Notes: generated from the sequence alone by a model not told the origin. A stretch of DNA of 64,000 bases from an uncultured Clostridia bacterium (GCA_947623585.1 CANQHA010000001.1:277491-341490); one strand, 5' to 3'. Positions 33,885 to 43,087 are shown, numbered from the stretch's first letter. A program made the numbers and translations.

Positions 33885-35672
33885 TCAGCCGAGTCTTGCC
33901 TCGAGCGCTTTGAGCTCGTCGGACATCTCTTTCGGCAGCTTGTCGCCGAATTTCTTGTAAAACTCCTCGATGCCCTTGGCTTCTTCCTTCCAGAGGTCCT
34001 TGTCAACGCTGAGAAGGTCGGCGACAGTCTCGGTGGTGATACCGTCAAGCCCCTCGACGTTGATATCCTCGGGCTTGGGCTCATAGCCGATGGGAGTTTC
34101 AACGGCTTCGACCTTGCCCTCGCAGCGGTCGATGATCCAGTCGAGAACGCGCATATTGTCGCCGTATCCGGGCCAGATGAAATCGCCGTTATCGTCGGTT
34201 CTGAACCAGTTGACGTTGAATATCTTAGGAGCCTTGTCGCCCAAAACCTTGCCCATTTCAAGCCAGTGCGCCCAGTAATCGCCCATGTGATATCCGCAGA
34301 ACGGAAGCATAGCCATCGGGTCGCGGCGAACAACGCCGACAGCGCCAGTCGCGGCGGCGGTGGTCTCGGAGGCCATTATCGAGCCGACAAAGGTGCCGTG
34401 CTGCCAGTTGAAGGACTGATATACCAGCGGAGCGGTCTTGGCGCGTCTTCCGCCGAAGATTATAGCCGAGATCGGAACGCCCTTGGGGTTGTTAAACTCT
34501 GGAGAGATGCAGGGGCAGTTCTCGGCAGGGGCGGTGAAGCGGGAGTTCGGGTGAGCCAGCTTGTTTCCGGCGGCGACATACTCGGGGCCGTTGACCTTTT
34601 CGCCCTTCCACTCGGTTGCGTTGACGGGAGGATTCTTGTCGAGCTTCTCCCACCAAACGGTCATATCGTCGTTGTTGATGGCGACGTTGGTGAAAATGGT
34701 GTTCTTTCTTGTAGAAGCGAGCGCGTTAAAGTTTGAATGAGCGTTGGTTCCGGGAGCGACGCCGAAGAAGCCGTTCTCGGGGTTGATGGCGTAAAGTCTG
34801 CCGTCCTCGCCAGGCTTGAGCCACGCGATATCGTCGCCGACGGTCCAGACCTTATATCCGCGCTTGGTGTAACCCTCGGGCGGAATGAGCATAGCAAGGT
34901 TGGTTTTTCCGCAGGCCGACGGGAACGCCGCGGTGACATATTTGATCTCGCCGTTCGGCTTCTCTATGCCCAAAATGAGCATATGCTCGGCCATCCAGCC
35001 CTCGTTTTTTCCCTGATAGGAAGCAATTCTCAAAGCGAAGCACTTTTTGCCGAGAAGAACGTTTCCGCCGTAAGCGGAGTTTATCGACCAAATGGTGTTG
35101 TCCTCGGGGAACTGAACGATATAGCGCTTCTCGGGATCGACGTCGGCCTTGGAGTGAAGACCTCTGACAAAGTCGTCGGAAACGTCGCCAAGATTCTTGA
35201 AAGCGTCGGCGCCCATGCGGGTCATTATAGCCATGTTGAGAACGACATAGATCGAGTCGGTGACTTCAACGCCGACCTTTGCGAGCGGCGAGCCTATGGG
35301 ACCCATCGAATAAGGAATAATGTACATCGTGCGGTCTTTCATGACTCCGTCGTACATCGGGGTCAGCTTCGCATACATCTCCTTGGGGTCGCACCAGTTG
35401 TTGGTCGGTCCGGCGTCCTCTTTCTTGCGCGAGCAGATGAAGGTTCTGTCCTCAACTCTTGCGACGTCGTTCGGAAGCGTCCTGTGATAAAGGCAGCCGG
35501 GCAGTTTCTCCTCGTTCAGCTTGATCATCTCGCCGGTCGAGACAGCCTCAGCCCTCAGCTCGTCGAGCTGCGCCTTTGAGCCGTCGATCCAGACGACCTT
35601 TTTCGGCTTGCAGAGTGCAATCATTTCATCGACCCATTTGTTGACATTTGGGTTTTTCGTCAATGTTGCCAT
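33885..35672 (-). CDS. pckG: Phosphoenolpyruvate carboxykinase (GTP)
   Basis: 595 aa, the size of the GTP-dependent class (the ATP class is about 530). The kinase loop FPSACGKTNLAML is at 250-262 and contains the active-site Cys of the GTP class; MIPPEGYTKRGYKVWTVGDDIAWL and NPENGFFGVAPGTN carry metal and nucleotide contacts. It interconverts oxaloacetate and PEP with GDP/GTP. Together with ppdK at 48136-50769 it sets the PEP-pyruvate-oxaloacetate node, where such bacteria often run it toward oxaloacetate. AAAGGAGAG precedes the ATG. Confidence 0.96.
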   Translation of the reverse strand: MATLTKNPNVNKWVDEMIALCKPKKVVWIDGSKAQLDELRAEAVSTGEMIKLNEEKLPGCLYHRTLPNDVARVEDRTFICSRKKEDAGPTNNWCDPKEMYAKLTPMYDGVMKDRTMYIIPYSMGPIGSPLAKVGVEVTDSIYVVLNMAIMTRMGADAFKNLGDVSDDFVRGLHSKADVDPEKRYIVQFPEDNTIWSINSAYGGNVLLGKKCFALRIASYQGKNEGWMAEHMLILGIEKPNGEIKYVTAAFPSACGKTNLAMLIPPEGYTKRGYKVWTVGDDIAWLKPGEDGRLYAINPENGFFGVAPGTNAHSNFNALASTRKNTIFTNVAINNDDMTVWWEKLDKNPPVNATEWKGEKVNGPEYVAAGNKLAHPNSRFTAPAENCPCISPEFNNPKGVPISAIIFGGRRAKTAPLVYQSFNWQHGTFVGSIMASETTAAATGAVGVVRRDPMAMLPFCGYHMGDYWAHWLEMGKVLGDKAPKIFNVNWFRTDDNGDFIWPGYGDNMRVLDWIIDRCEGKVEAVETPIGYEPKPEDINVEGLDGITTETVADLLSVDKDLWKEEAKGIEEFYKKFGDKLPKEMSDELKALEARLG

Positions 35673-35920
35673 AAAATTACTCTCCTTTTTATATAATATG
35701 ATCTGTTAAACAGCTATCAGGAACGCCGGATAATCTTAAAACCGAAAATCCAACTTTTCCTCGTTTACAATTTTATTATCATTTTGTCAATATGTCAAGA
35801 GAGGTTTTTCAATTTTCACAGAATTTTCAGGATAAATGAAGAAATACTAACACTGTCGGATTTTAATATTGAATAAAGCAACGGAAACAGGCAAAAATTG
35901 TAAATCAAGGAGGAATTTTT

Positions 35921-36130
35921 ATGAAATATCTGATAAAGGACACCACACGCGAGGAGCGCGAGTGGATAGTCAAAAACGGCCTCGGCTGCGACGCGAACGA
36001 ATGTGAAAGCTGCTCGGCGTGCGGGCTTTACGGCGCGGGAAATATGCTCGAGCTCTATGGGCCGTATATCGAGGGGCTGAAGGAGCTGAGCGAGATAAAC
36101 GCGGAGTTCAGAGGCGGGACGGTGAAGTAG
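35921..36130 (+). CDS. Small cysteine-containing protein, unknown function
   Basis: 69 aa after a strong AAGGAGG 8 nt upstream. Residues 23-36 read CDANECESCSACGL, four closely spaced Cys (CX4CX2CX2C) that could bind a metal or Fe-S cluster. No other domain. It is monocistronic, divergent from pckG, and its end runs into a dispersed palindromic repeat. I do not recognise the family. Confidence 0.65.
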   Translation: MKYLIKDTTREEREWIVKNGLGCDANECESCSACGLYGAGNMLELYGPYIEGLKELSEINAEFRGGTVK

Positions 36131-36144
36131 AGAAGAACAGGGTC

Positions 36145-36280
36145 GCGCCAAACGTACCCGCCCCCTCCCCTTGAGGGGAGGGGGCGGATTCGTGTTTCCG
36201 TTCCATAGGAAGTTTTGCGGGGGTGGGGTGATGAGCGATAGCATCCATATTTTCCGGCAGAGGAAAATATGGATACCTTT
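36145..36280. repeat. Dispersed palindromic element, half copy (R1)
   Basis: The right half of the AAAGGTATTC element: perfect 13-bp hairpin CCGCCCCCTCCCC/GGGGAGGGGGCGG (36158-36187), then GCGGGGGTGGGGTGATGAGCGATAGCAT, a perfect 11-bp hairpin CCATATTTTCC/GGAAAATATGG and the end GGATACCTTT. The left half is missing, replaced by the end of the small Cys gene. See 39432 and 42634 for full copies. Confidence 0.8.
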
Positions 36281-36406
36281 TTATCTGGCGGTTCGGCTTG
36301 CGACGAAGGTAGGATAAAGGTGCAAGACACGAGGTTGCGTTTGCGCCGACGGCGGCAAAACCCGATTGGCTGCAAAACCCGCTTATGTTCCCCGCCTCTC
36401 CCCTCT

Positions 36407-37099
36407 TTACAGGAAAAACCGCTTGTCGAGCGACTTTCGCAGCGGCTTGCATATCGCGATGACGATAAGAAGCAGCCCGATCATCAAAAACGAAACGAAC
36501 GGATATATCGACCAAAAAACAAAGCGCGTGCCGAAGGTTATGCAGATAAACATCTCGATCAGAATACTGAACCCGCCGAGGGCGATAAACGCGCCCCCGA
36601 AGACATAAAGCCTGCCCTTTTTGAGATATTTCACCAACGCGACCACCGCCGTCAGAATAAGCGTCGCTATGCCCGAGATCGGGAACGCAAGCGACAAAAA
36701 CCACCCGCCGCCGTTTGCAAGGCAGATGTAAAGCAGAAAGAGCGTCGCCGCTGCTCCGAAACAGGGAATGAAAATAACCGGATTCGGGTTTCTGAACCAG
36801 AACGGAAGCACAAATGCGATATATCCGAGGGCGAGCCCGCCGACGACATAGCCCGACCACCTCACCGCGCCGCTTATTTTAAGGTCGATGAGAAAGGTTA
36901 TCACCGCCGGTATGAGAAACATGAAGGTCAGCACAAAAAGCGTGCCGAAGCGGTTGAAGCGCCTTGCCGGCGGAACATACTCGGGGTATGCCTTTTCGCC
37001 GCTTTGCGGGGGAATATCGGGGTGAAAAACCATAGTTTTGCAAAGGGGGCAAAACTTTTCTCCGTCTTTGAGCTCAACGCCGCATTTAACGCAATACAT
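36407..37099 (-). CDS. Zinc-ribbon membrane protein
   Basis: 230 aa from MYCVKCGVEL, the usual start of this class; the longer track ORF runs into the neighbouring gene in another frame. An N-terminal zinc ribbon CVKCG...CPLC (residues 3-22) precedes a short linker and about six transmembrane segments from residue 48. Function is not known; such proteins are frequent in clostridia. It begins 4 nt after the stop of the hydrolase-acyltransferase gene and is probably co-transcribed with it. Confidence 0.75.
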   Translation of the reverse strand: MYCVKCGVELKDGEKFCPLCKTMVFHPDIPPQSGEKAYPEYVPPARRFNRFGTLFVLTFMFLIPAVITFLIDLKISGAVRWSGYVVGGLALGYIAFVLPFWFRNPNPVIFIPCFGAAATLFLLYICLANGGGWFLSLAFPISGIATLILTAVVALVKYLKKGRLYVFGGAFIALGGFSILIEMFICITFGTRFVFWSIYPFVSFLMIGLLLIVIAICKPLRKSLDKRFFL

Positions 37100-37103
37100 T
37101 ATC

Positions 37104-39278
37104 TCATATCCTTTCCTGCAAAATGTCCTTAGAATTGCTTTCAACGACGACATGGTGGCCGAGCCGCACGAGGTTTCGGAAGAATTCGCGTTCAAGCTCG
37201 GGGCTTTCCGAGCGGCGGATAAAGTTTATCCGCATTTCGTCGCCGAATGTGCAGACCGCGCAGTTATGCGGCGATCTCGCCTGCGGGCCGATTATAAAGT
37301 CAAAAGCCTTTACATAGCTTTTCATCTCGTCGGGAACGGTTATTTTTCCGAGGTTCGATACCGTTATGCAGCCCTGAGCTTCGCCGACGCTGTCAAAAAC
37401 CGCTTTCATCACGATGTTCTTTATGAAAAGCGGCATAAGCCTTACGATAAAAAGCCGCTCGGAATTGACGTTAGTCGTAAACGCCGCCTGCATATTTTTC
37501 TGGGTGACGTAAAGCTCGAGCTGGCGCTTTATTATTCCGAGGATCTCCTCAAAAGTGAAGTCGCCCATTCTCGGATCGACGCCGACGTTCACCACCATGA
37601 CGAAGTTTCGCATGGTGCTGCTCGGGAAAAGCCGCCTTAAATTCACCGGTATCTGCACCCTGACCGGCTTTCGCTTGGCAAGGCTGTTTACTTTACGTCT
37701 CTGAATGTTTATCAGCGACATCGTCATCACTGCGGCAATATATGCCGTGACCGTTACGTCAAGCTCACGGCAGCGCGATAAAAGGTCGTTTGCGCTGAGG
37801 ATTCCGCAGGTGAGATTTAAAAAGCCGTCCTTTTCACGAACGCCTGTCAAGTGGAATACCTTGTCAGAGCTTCTCTTTGAGCCGACCGCCCCGGCGTTCT
37901 CGGCGAAGCTGTCTTCAAGCTCGTCCGCCGTCGGTTGGGCGAGCCTGTCCGCCACGCCGTCGGTGCTCGGAACAAAAACGCCGTATTTTTGCGAAAGATA
38001 CTCCGCTATTAGGGTTTTGAGGAATATCGCGCCGCCGGCGCCGTCGGTAACGGCGTGGAAAAACTCGACCGCGACGCGGTTTTTATAATAGAGGACCCTT
38101 ATCGCGCACTTTCTTACCTCGCCGAAACGCCGCTTCATTATCGGGTAAGGCCCGTCGCTTATTATCTCGGGCGCGGCGGTCTGCTCGAGATAATACCAGA
38201 AGAACCCCGCCCGAAGCCTTGACGATATAAGCGGAAAGCGCTTGACGGTGACCTCGAGCGCAGACTGCATCGCTTCGCGGTCAATCGGCTCGAAAAGGTC
38301 GGCGGAAAGCCTGAATATGTTGTGCCAGCCCCTTCTCTTTGAAGCGGGAAAGATAAGACCCGCGTTGTCGAGCCGGCTCCAGCGCTGAGCGTCGGACTTT
38401 AAGCGTCGGTCAAGAAAGCGGCCGATCCTGTCGTAGTCGCTGCGATACTCGCGAAGATTATATAAAACATAGGCGTGCCAGAGGTTCGGGCGAATGATGA
38501 TCTCGGACTTGAAGCCGCCCGCCAAAAGCCGCTCGTGCATCATTTTTGAATCGTCGAGCAGCACCTCGTCGCCCCCGGCAAAAATCAAGGACGGCGGGAA
38601 GTCGGCTTTGTCGGCCTCGAAGAAAACCGGCGATACAAAAGGATTTTCACGGTCGTCGGAATAACACTCGGCAAAAAATCTGACGCGCTCGGTGGTCATC
38701 GAGGGGTCTATTTCGTCGTTTTCATTGTGAGACCGTCCGGAAAGCGTCAGGTCGGTCCAAGGCGAGATAGCTACGACGCCCGCAGGCTGCGCAATGAACT
38801 GCTCCGCCAATTTTAGACTTAAAGCATAGCAAAGCCCGCCGCCCGCGCTCTCTCCGCAAAGAATTATTTTGTCGTGAGAAAATCCGCTCTGCATGAGATA
38901 TTCATACGCCGAAAGCGCGTCTTCAAGCGCCGCGGGGAAAGGATTTTCCGGCGCGAGGCGGTATGCGCAGCAGAAAACGCGAATGCCGAACTCGTTCGCC
39001 AAAACCGTCCCGAAGCCCTTGGCATAGTCGATGTTGCCGCAGGTGTATCCACCGCCGTGAAGATATAAAATGACGCCGCCGCGCTTTTCCTCCTCGGGGA
39101 TTATCCACTCGCCCTCGAAGCTGCCGAAGCTCCTGCGCTCGTGAATTGTGCCCGAGCGATGCGACACCGCCATGAAATCTCCGAGCAGAACATGAGTTTT
39201 GCGCGCCGCCGAAAGCGAGCTTTCGGTCATGAAGCCCTTGAGATATTTCAGATTTGTCCTGATGAATTTTTCGGTCAT
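37104..39278 (-). CDS. Fusion of HSL-type alpha/beta hydrolase and condensation-like acyltransferase
   Basis: 724 aa. Residues 1-300 form an alpha/beta hydrolase of the hormone-sensitive-lipase type: oxyanion motif LHGGGYTCG, nucleophile in CGESAGGG, acid in GGDEVLLDD and His in NLWHAYVLYN. From about residue 310 (WSRLDNAGLIFPAS) a second domain begins that resembles condensation/alcohol-acetyltransferase proteins, with FFHAVTDGAGG as a variant of the HHXXXDG catalytic motif (first His replaced by Phe) and a C-terminal half with NLRRLFPSSTMRNF. The two parts together could hydrolyse and transfer acyl groups. No signal peptide. GAGGA lies 7 nt before the ATG. Linked to a zinc-ribbon membrane protein downstream. 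Confidence 0.82.
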   Translation of the reverse strand: MTEKFIRTNLKYLKGFMTESSLSAARKTHVLLGDFMAVSHRSGTIHERRSFGSFEGEWIIPEEEKRGGVILYLHGGGYTCGNIDYAKGFGTVLANEFGIRVFCCAYRLAPENPFPAALEDALSAYEYLMQSGFSHDKIILCGESAGGGLCYALSLKLAEQFIAQPAGVVAISPWTDLTLSGRSHNENDEIDPSMTTERVRFFAECYSDDRENPFVSPVFFEADKADFPPSLIFAGGDEVLLDDSKMMHERLLAGGFKSEIIIRPNLWHAYVLYNLREYRSDYDRIGRFLDRRLKSDAQRWSRLDNAGLIFPASKRRGWHNIFRLSADLFEPIDREAMQSALEVTVKRFPLISSRLRAGFFWYYLEQTAAPEIISDGPYPIMKRRFGEVRKCAIRVLYYKNRVAVEFFHAVTDGAGGAIFLKTLIAEYLSQKYGVFVPSTDGVADRLAQPTADELEDSFAENAGAVGSKRSSDKVFHLTGVREKDGFLNLTCGILSANDLLSRCRELDVTVTAYIAAVMTMSLINIQRRKVNSLAKRKPVRVQIPVNLRRLFPSSTMRNFVMVVNVGVDPRMGDFTFEEILGIIKRQLELYVTQKNMQAAFTTNVNSERLFIVRLMPLFIKNIVMKAVFDSVGEAQGCITVSNLGKITVPDEMKSYVKAFDFIIGPQARSPHNCAVCTFGDEMRINFIRRSESPELEREFFRNLVRLGHHVVVESNSKDILQERI

Positions 39279-39836
39279 CTCATGTCCTCTTCCGCGTGAA
39301 AAAAGTCGAACGGCAAAAGCCGCATCGCGGTATATTATATATGATTATTGAGGGTTTGTCAATGAGATAGGTGGTAACAGAAGCGGGGGAGGAGGTAAGA
39401 GTGTTTTTGAAACAAGGCGAGCCGCCGATTAAAAGGTATTCCCATTCCCCTCTCGGGAAATGGGAATGCTATTTTAAGACACCCCACCCCCATCTTACTT
39501 TTGGCAAGAAGATAACATAGCAACGCCCCCGCCCCTCAAGGGGCGGGGGCAGATTCATGTTTCCATTCCGCAGGAAGTTTTGCGGGGGTGGGGTGATAAG
39601 CGATAGCATTCTTCTTACCCGCGTGAGCGGGGAAGATGAATACCTTTTACCCGCTCGGCGCGGCTTGCGGCAAACGCAGGTATAAAGCTGCAAACTGCCA
39701 ATCCACATTTGCGGCAAAAGCAGGTAAGATAGATCCTTTTAATCACCCGGCTCCGCCTCACTGAAACATAGTTATCCCGCATTTCATTTGCCTCATCTTG
39801 CTCTCGAGTATAAAAAACTCAACCTCCGCATTTCGG
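39279..39836. other. Intergenic region carrying R2
   Basis: About 560 nt between two divergent genes. Besides element R2 there are two near-repeats of TTGCGGCAAA(C/A)GCAGGTA around 39665 and 39711. No convincing ORF. Confidence 0.5.
39432..39647. repeat. Dispersed palindromic element, full copy (R2)
   Basis: 216 bp with inverted ends AAAGGTATTC and GAATACCTTT. Order: hairpin TTCCCATT.../AATGGGAA, GCTATTTTAAG, CACCCCACCCCC, GATAACATAGCAA, central hairpin CGCCCCCGCCCCT/AGGGGCGGGGGC, GCGGGGGTGGGGTGAT, hairpin ATTCTTC.../GAAGATGAAT. The left and right halves are imperfect inverted copies of one another. The sequence after it (CGGCTTGCGGCAAACGCAGG) resembles the flank of R1. Confidence 0.85.
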
Positions 39837-39865
39837 TTGACATATACTTTTGCATATGCTAAAAT
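39837..39865 (+). promoter_or_regulatory. Sigma-A promoter with palindromic spacer
   Basis: TTGACA, a 17-nt spacer and TAAAAT, about 30 nt before the SDR start. The spacer contains the perfect palindrome GCATATGC (39852-39859), a possible operator. Confidence 0.75.
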
Positions 39866-39894
39866 CAGAATAAATCAAAAAGGAGGTACTTTTT

Positions 39895-40641
39895 ATGGTT
39901 GACGTAAAAGGAAGATGGGCGCTTATAACCGGCGCGGCAAGAGGAATAGGATATCTCAGCGCAAAATTCATGGCCGAGCGCGGCTGCAACCTGATTTTGC
40001 ACTCGCGGAAAATCGAGCATACCGAAAAAGTGCTTGCCGAAGTGAAAGCCCTCGGCGTTGAGGCTTATGCCGTCGAGGCCGAGCTTTCGGATCTTGAACA
40101 GGTCGAAAAAATGCTCTTGGAAATAGATAAGCTCGGGGTCAGGGTCGATCTCATAATGAACAACGCCGGTATGCAGATCGCCTATCGCAACGAGTACTTC
40201 TCAACGCCGGTGAGCGACTATACCGAGAGCTTCAAGATAAACACCATCGCGCCGGCGATGATAATGTATCATTTTATGCCGAAGATGATAAGCGCTGGCT
40301 TCGGCAGGATCCTCAACACGACGAGCGGGATAAGGCTCGAGCCCCAGCAGGCGGGATATTCCGCGAGCAAGGCCGCGCTCGACAAGATAACGATAGACCT
40401 CGGCTCGACGGTCGAGGGCACCGACGTTATGATAAATCTGACCGACCCCGGCTGGTGCCGAACCGACCTCGGCGGGCCTTGGGCGCCTAACGCCCCCGAA
40501 AGCGCTGTTCCCGGCATCGTCGTCGGCGTGTTTTTGGATGATAAAAAGTCGGGCAGATATCTCGGAGCACAGAGCTTTGCGGGAATGACCCTCGAGGAAG
40601 CCGTCAAAAAGGCCGAAAGCGAATTCAACAGCCCGTATTGA
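39895..40641 (+). CDS. SDR family oxidoreductase
   Basis: 248 aa. TGAARGIG near 14-21 binds the dinucleotide, NNAG near 83 is present, and the active-site pattern is seen in ILNTTSGIRLEPQQAGYSASKAAL (Ser, Tyr, Lys). The substrate is not deducible; it differs clearly from the SDR at 18640. AAGGAGG is 8 nt before the ATG and a strong promoter lies just upstream, so it is probably transcribed alone or with the next GNAT gene (92 nt away). Confidence 0.85.
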   Translation: MVDVKGRWALITGAARGIGYLSAKFMAERGCNLILHSRKIEHTEKVLAEVKALGVEAYAVEAELSDLEQVEKMLLEIDKLGVRVDLIMNNAGMQIAYRNEYFSTPVSDYTESFKINTIAPAMIMYHFMPKMISAGFGRILNTTSGIRLEPQQAGYSASKAALDKITIDLGSTVEGTDVMINLTDPGWCRTDLGGPWAPNAPESAVPGIVVGVFLDDKKSGRYLGAQSFAGMTLEEAVKKAESEFNSPY

Positions 40642-40733
40642 AAATAAAATCAAAAAGCGGCATGAGAACGGCGCCTATCAATAGACGGCAAATGCAACAA
40701 AGCGGGATTTAAAAAACGGAAGCGTGAACTTTT

Positions 40734-41282
40734 ATGAAGCATTGCGGAACACAACGGTTAGAAACCGAAAGATTGATTTTAAGAAGATTTGTTATTGAAG
40801 ACGCCGCGGCAATGTATAAAAATTGGGCGTCGGACGCTGATGTAACAAAATATCTGTCATGGCCCGCCCATACAAGCCCGGAGATAAGCGAAAACTTAAT
40901 GGCAGAGTGGGTGAAAAAATACGGCGATGAAAAATTTTATCAGTGGGCGATCGTCTTAAAAACAGCGGGCGAACCGATCGGAAGCATCACTGTTGTGAGC
41001 ATGAAAGAGGATATTTCCATGGTACATATCGGCTATTGTATCGGGAAAAAATGGTGGCACAAAGGTATAACATCGGAAGCGCTGAAGGCTGTCATAGATT
41101 TTCTTTTTGACGAAGTGGGCGCAAACCGCATAGAATCATATCACGATCCGAACAACCCGAATTCGGGCGGAGTGATGAAAAAATGCGGCATGAAGTATGA
41201 GGGAACGCTGCGAAGCTGTAAAAAAACCAATCAAGGCATAACCGACGCCTGCGTTTATTCCATATTAAAATCCGATAGATAA
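40734..41282 (+). CDS. GNAT acetyltransferase, RimJ/RimL type
   Basis: 182 aa. LETERLILRRFVIEDAAAMYKNW at the start, GYCIGKKWWHKGITSEALKAVIDFLFDEVGANRI as the acetyl-CoA-binding core and MKKCGMKYEGTLR near the end are typical of the RimJ/RimL group. Acceptor unknown; relatives acetylate protein N-termini or small amines. A bidirectional terminator follows. Confidence 0.87.
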   Translation: MKHCGTQRLETERLILRRFVIEDAAAMYKNWASDADVTKYLSWPAHTSPEISENLMAEWVKKYGDEKFYQWAIVLKTAGEPIGSITVVSMKEDISMVHIGYCIGKKWWHKGITSEALKAVIDFLFDEVGANRIESYHDPNNPNSGGVMKKCGMKYEGTLRSCKKTNQGITDACVYSILKSDR

Positions 41283-41329
41283 CTCCCCTTTTATCCGTCG
41301 GCGGATTTTTATAAGCCCCATTCTATGCA

Positions 41330-41359
41330 AAAAAGCAGACCTTAAAAAGTCTGCTTTTT
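41330..41359. terminator. Bidirectional terminator
   Basis: AAAAAGCAGAC and GTCTGCTTTTT form a perfect 11-bp stem with a CTTAAAAA loop; A and T runs on either side suit both strands. It lies between a plus-strand GNAT gene and a minus-strand GH5 gene that converge. Confidence 0.9.
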
Positions 41360-41397
41360 CCGTTTTATGCAATACTTCATGATCATGCCGCTTCATT

Positions 41398-42501
41398 TCA
41401 CTTTTTGAGAGAAATAAGCTCGTCGATGAAATCGGGTCGCCTGAACGTGGCGGCTTCGCGGTCGTATTCGTCTCCCGGGGTGTCCCAGAGTACCGGGCAG
41501 AGGCCCCTTTCGAGCGCGGCTTCTGCGACCGAAAGAGTCCAGCGCTCGACGACCTCGCGGGGCTTGTTGCCGCCGAAGCAGCCGTATTCTCCGATGACGA
41601 CCGGTATGCCCTTGTCGGCAAAATTCGTTTTCATCATGTCCATATATCTGTCGAGCTCGGCGTAGTCGGAGTCGCTCCCCCACTCGGTCTGAGCCTTGCC
41701 CCAGTCGGCGTCCTCCGAGAGAATGCAAAGCGTCGAGGGCGTATAGTAATGCACCGAGACCGCGCACTTTCCGGCGGGATCGTCCGGCATTTCAAAAAGG
41801 TTGTCGCAGGCGTGGTCGATGTTCGTCCAATAGCTTGCAATGAGAAGGTGGCGCTCGGCGTTGTTTCCGCCCGAATCTCTGACTGTATCGACAAAAGCCT
41901 GATTTATCGAATTGAACATCTCAAAAGCCTCGGCCTTGCCCTCGACCCCGCCGTACTGATTCCACATTCCGTCGAAGCCGACCTCGTTCATCGACTCGAA
42001 CATAAGCTGCTCGCCGTATTTTTTGAAGCGCTTGCAGATCTGCTCCCACATTCCGGTATAGGTCTTCATCGCGCCGTCAGGGTCTTGGGGGAATTTCTCC
42101 GACCAGCCGTCGTGGTGTGAGTTCAAAATGCAGATCATGCCGCTGTCAAGTATCCAGCCGACGACCTCGTCTACCCTGTCCATAAACTCCGCGTCGATGT
42201 TTCCGTTTTCGTCCATGAGCACCGTCCACGAAACAGGCAGCCTCATGACACCGAAGCCGGCTTCCGCATAGCCTTCTATCATCTTTTCGGTGATGATCGG
42301 GCTGCCCCACGCAGTCTCCTGAGCCTCGACGGTGCGGGCAAACCAATCGCCCGAGCAGTCAAAGGTGTTCCCGAGATTTATGCCGAGACCCATGTCTGAG
42401 ACAAACTCGGCGGTGGTGCGAGCGCTTTCTTCTCCCCCGCAGCCCGAAAGCGTCGACGCCGCGACGGCTATGATCATCAAAAGCGAAAGAAATCTTTTCA
42501 T
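41398..42501 (-). CDS. GH5-family glycoside hydrolase lipoprotein
   Basis: 367 aa from MKRFLSLLM; GGGGAG lies 7 nt upstream, so the 21 residues added by the track are dropped. A lipoprotein signal peptide ends in LSGC (C21). The (beta/alpha)8 domain shows LGINLGNTFDC, VMRLPVSW, ILNSHHDGW, the acid/base Glu173 in ESMNEVG, HYYTPS and the nucleophile Glu305 in IGEYGCFG. The family cleaves beta-1,4-glucans, mannans or xyloglucans. As a surface-bound enzyme with no sugar transporter nearby, its exact substrate is open. Confidence 0.88.
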   Translation of the reverse strand: MKRFLSLLMIIAVAASTLSGCGGEESARTTAEFVSDMGLGINLGNTFDCSGDWFARTVEAQETAWGSPIITEKMIEGYAEAGFGVMRLPVSWTVLMDENGNIDAEFMDRVDEVVGWILDSGMICILNSHHDGWSEKFPQDPDGAMKTYTGMWEQICKRFKKYGEQLMFESMNEVGFDGMWNQYGGVEGKAEAFEMFNSINQAFVDTVRDSGGNNAERHLLIASYWTNIDHACDNLFEMPDDPAGKCAVSVHYYTPSTLCILSEDADWGKAQTEWGSDSDYAELDRYMDMMKTNFADKGIPVVIGEYGCFGGNKPREVVERWTLSVAEAALERGLCPVLWDTPGDEYDREAATFRRPDFIDELISLKK

Positions 42502-43087
42502 TTCGGCTCCCCTTTTCATAAAAATATCTGTTTTTAATTTAGCATAAGCGGGAGAAGATGTCAACTGCGGGGGCAGAAGACAGAAGACAGATTGTCAGAG
42601 TTCGAGATTGAGGATAAACGACATGAGCGGGGAAAAGGTATTCCCATTTTCCGAGAGGGAATGGGAATGATATTTGGAGACATCCTACCCCCGCCACACT
42701 TCCTACTGAGCGGAAAAATTGAGCCGCCCCCTCCCCTTTAAAGGGGAGGGGGCCTCGATATCTTTCCAGCCCGCAGGCAGCATAGCGGGGATGGGGTGAT
42801 GAGCGATAGCATCCATATTTTCCGGCAAAGGAAAATATGGATACCTTTTAGCCCGCAAACGTCGTTCGCTTCGCTCCGACCCGACTTTCATGCCCCCTCG
42901 ACCCTGACAAGCCGAAATATGCGTTATTTCTCCGCAAGCTCCCCGAGCCAAGCCGTATCGGCGAGGGAAAGCGAGCGGCAAGAAATAATGCTTATTTTTT
43001 GAAATAAGGCTTGAGCGAAAACTTTTAATATATTTGCACGAGCAAGCGCTCCCGCGACGCTCCTCACCCAAAAAATCAGGAAAAAAA
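42502..43087. other. Intergenic region carrying R3 and a repeat fragment
   Basis: Beyond element R3 it contains GGCTTGAGCGAAAACTTTTAAT (43008-43029), preceded by hairpin GCTTATTT/GAAATAAGGC. This is the end hairpin and tail of the 183-bp repeat found at 21765 and 60708. No gene is seen. Confidence 0.6.
42634..42848. repeat. Dispersed palindromic element, full copy (R3)
   Basis: 215 bp with ends AAAGGTATTC and GGATACCTTT. It has the same plan as R2: hairpin TTCCCATTTTCC/GGGAATGGGAA, CATCCTACCCCCGCC, central hairpin GCCCCCTCCCCTTT/AAAGGGGAGGGGGC, GCGGGGATGGGGTGATGAGCGATAGCAT and hairpin CCATATTTTCC/GGAAAATATGG (the last identical in R1). Confidence 0.85.

Noticed and set aside
34737-35579. 280-aa plus-strand ORF opposite pckG (and 33870-34736)
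   Set aside because: Antisense shadows in GC-biased sequence with no ribosome site.
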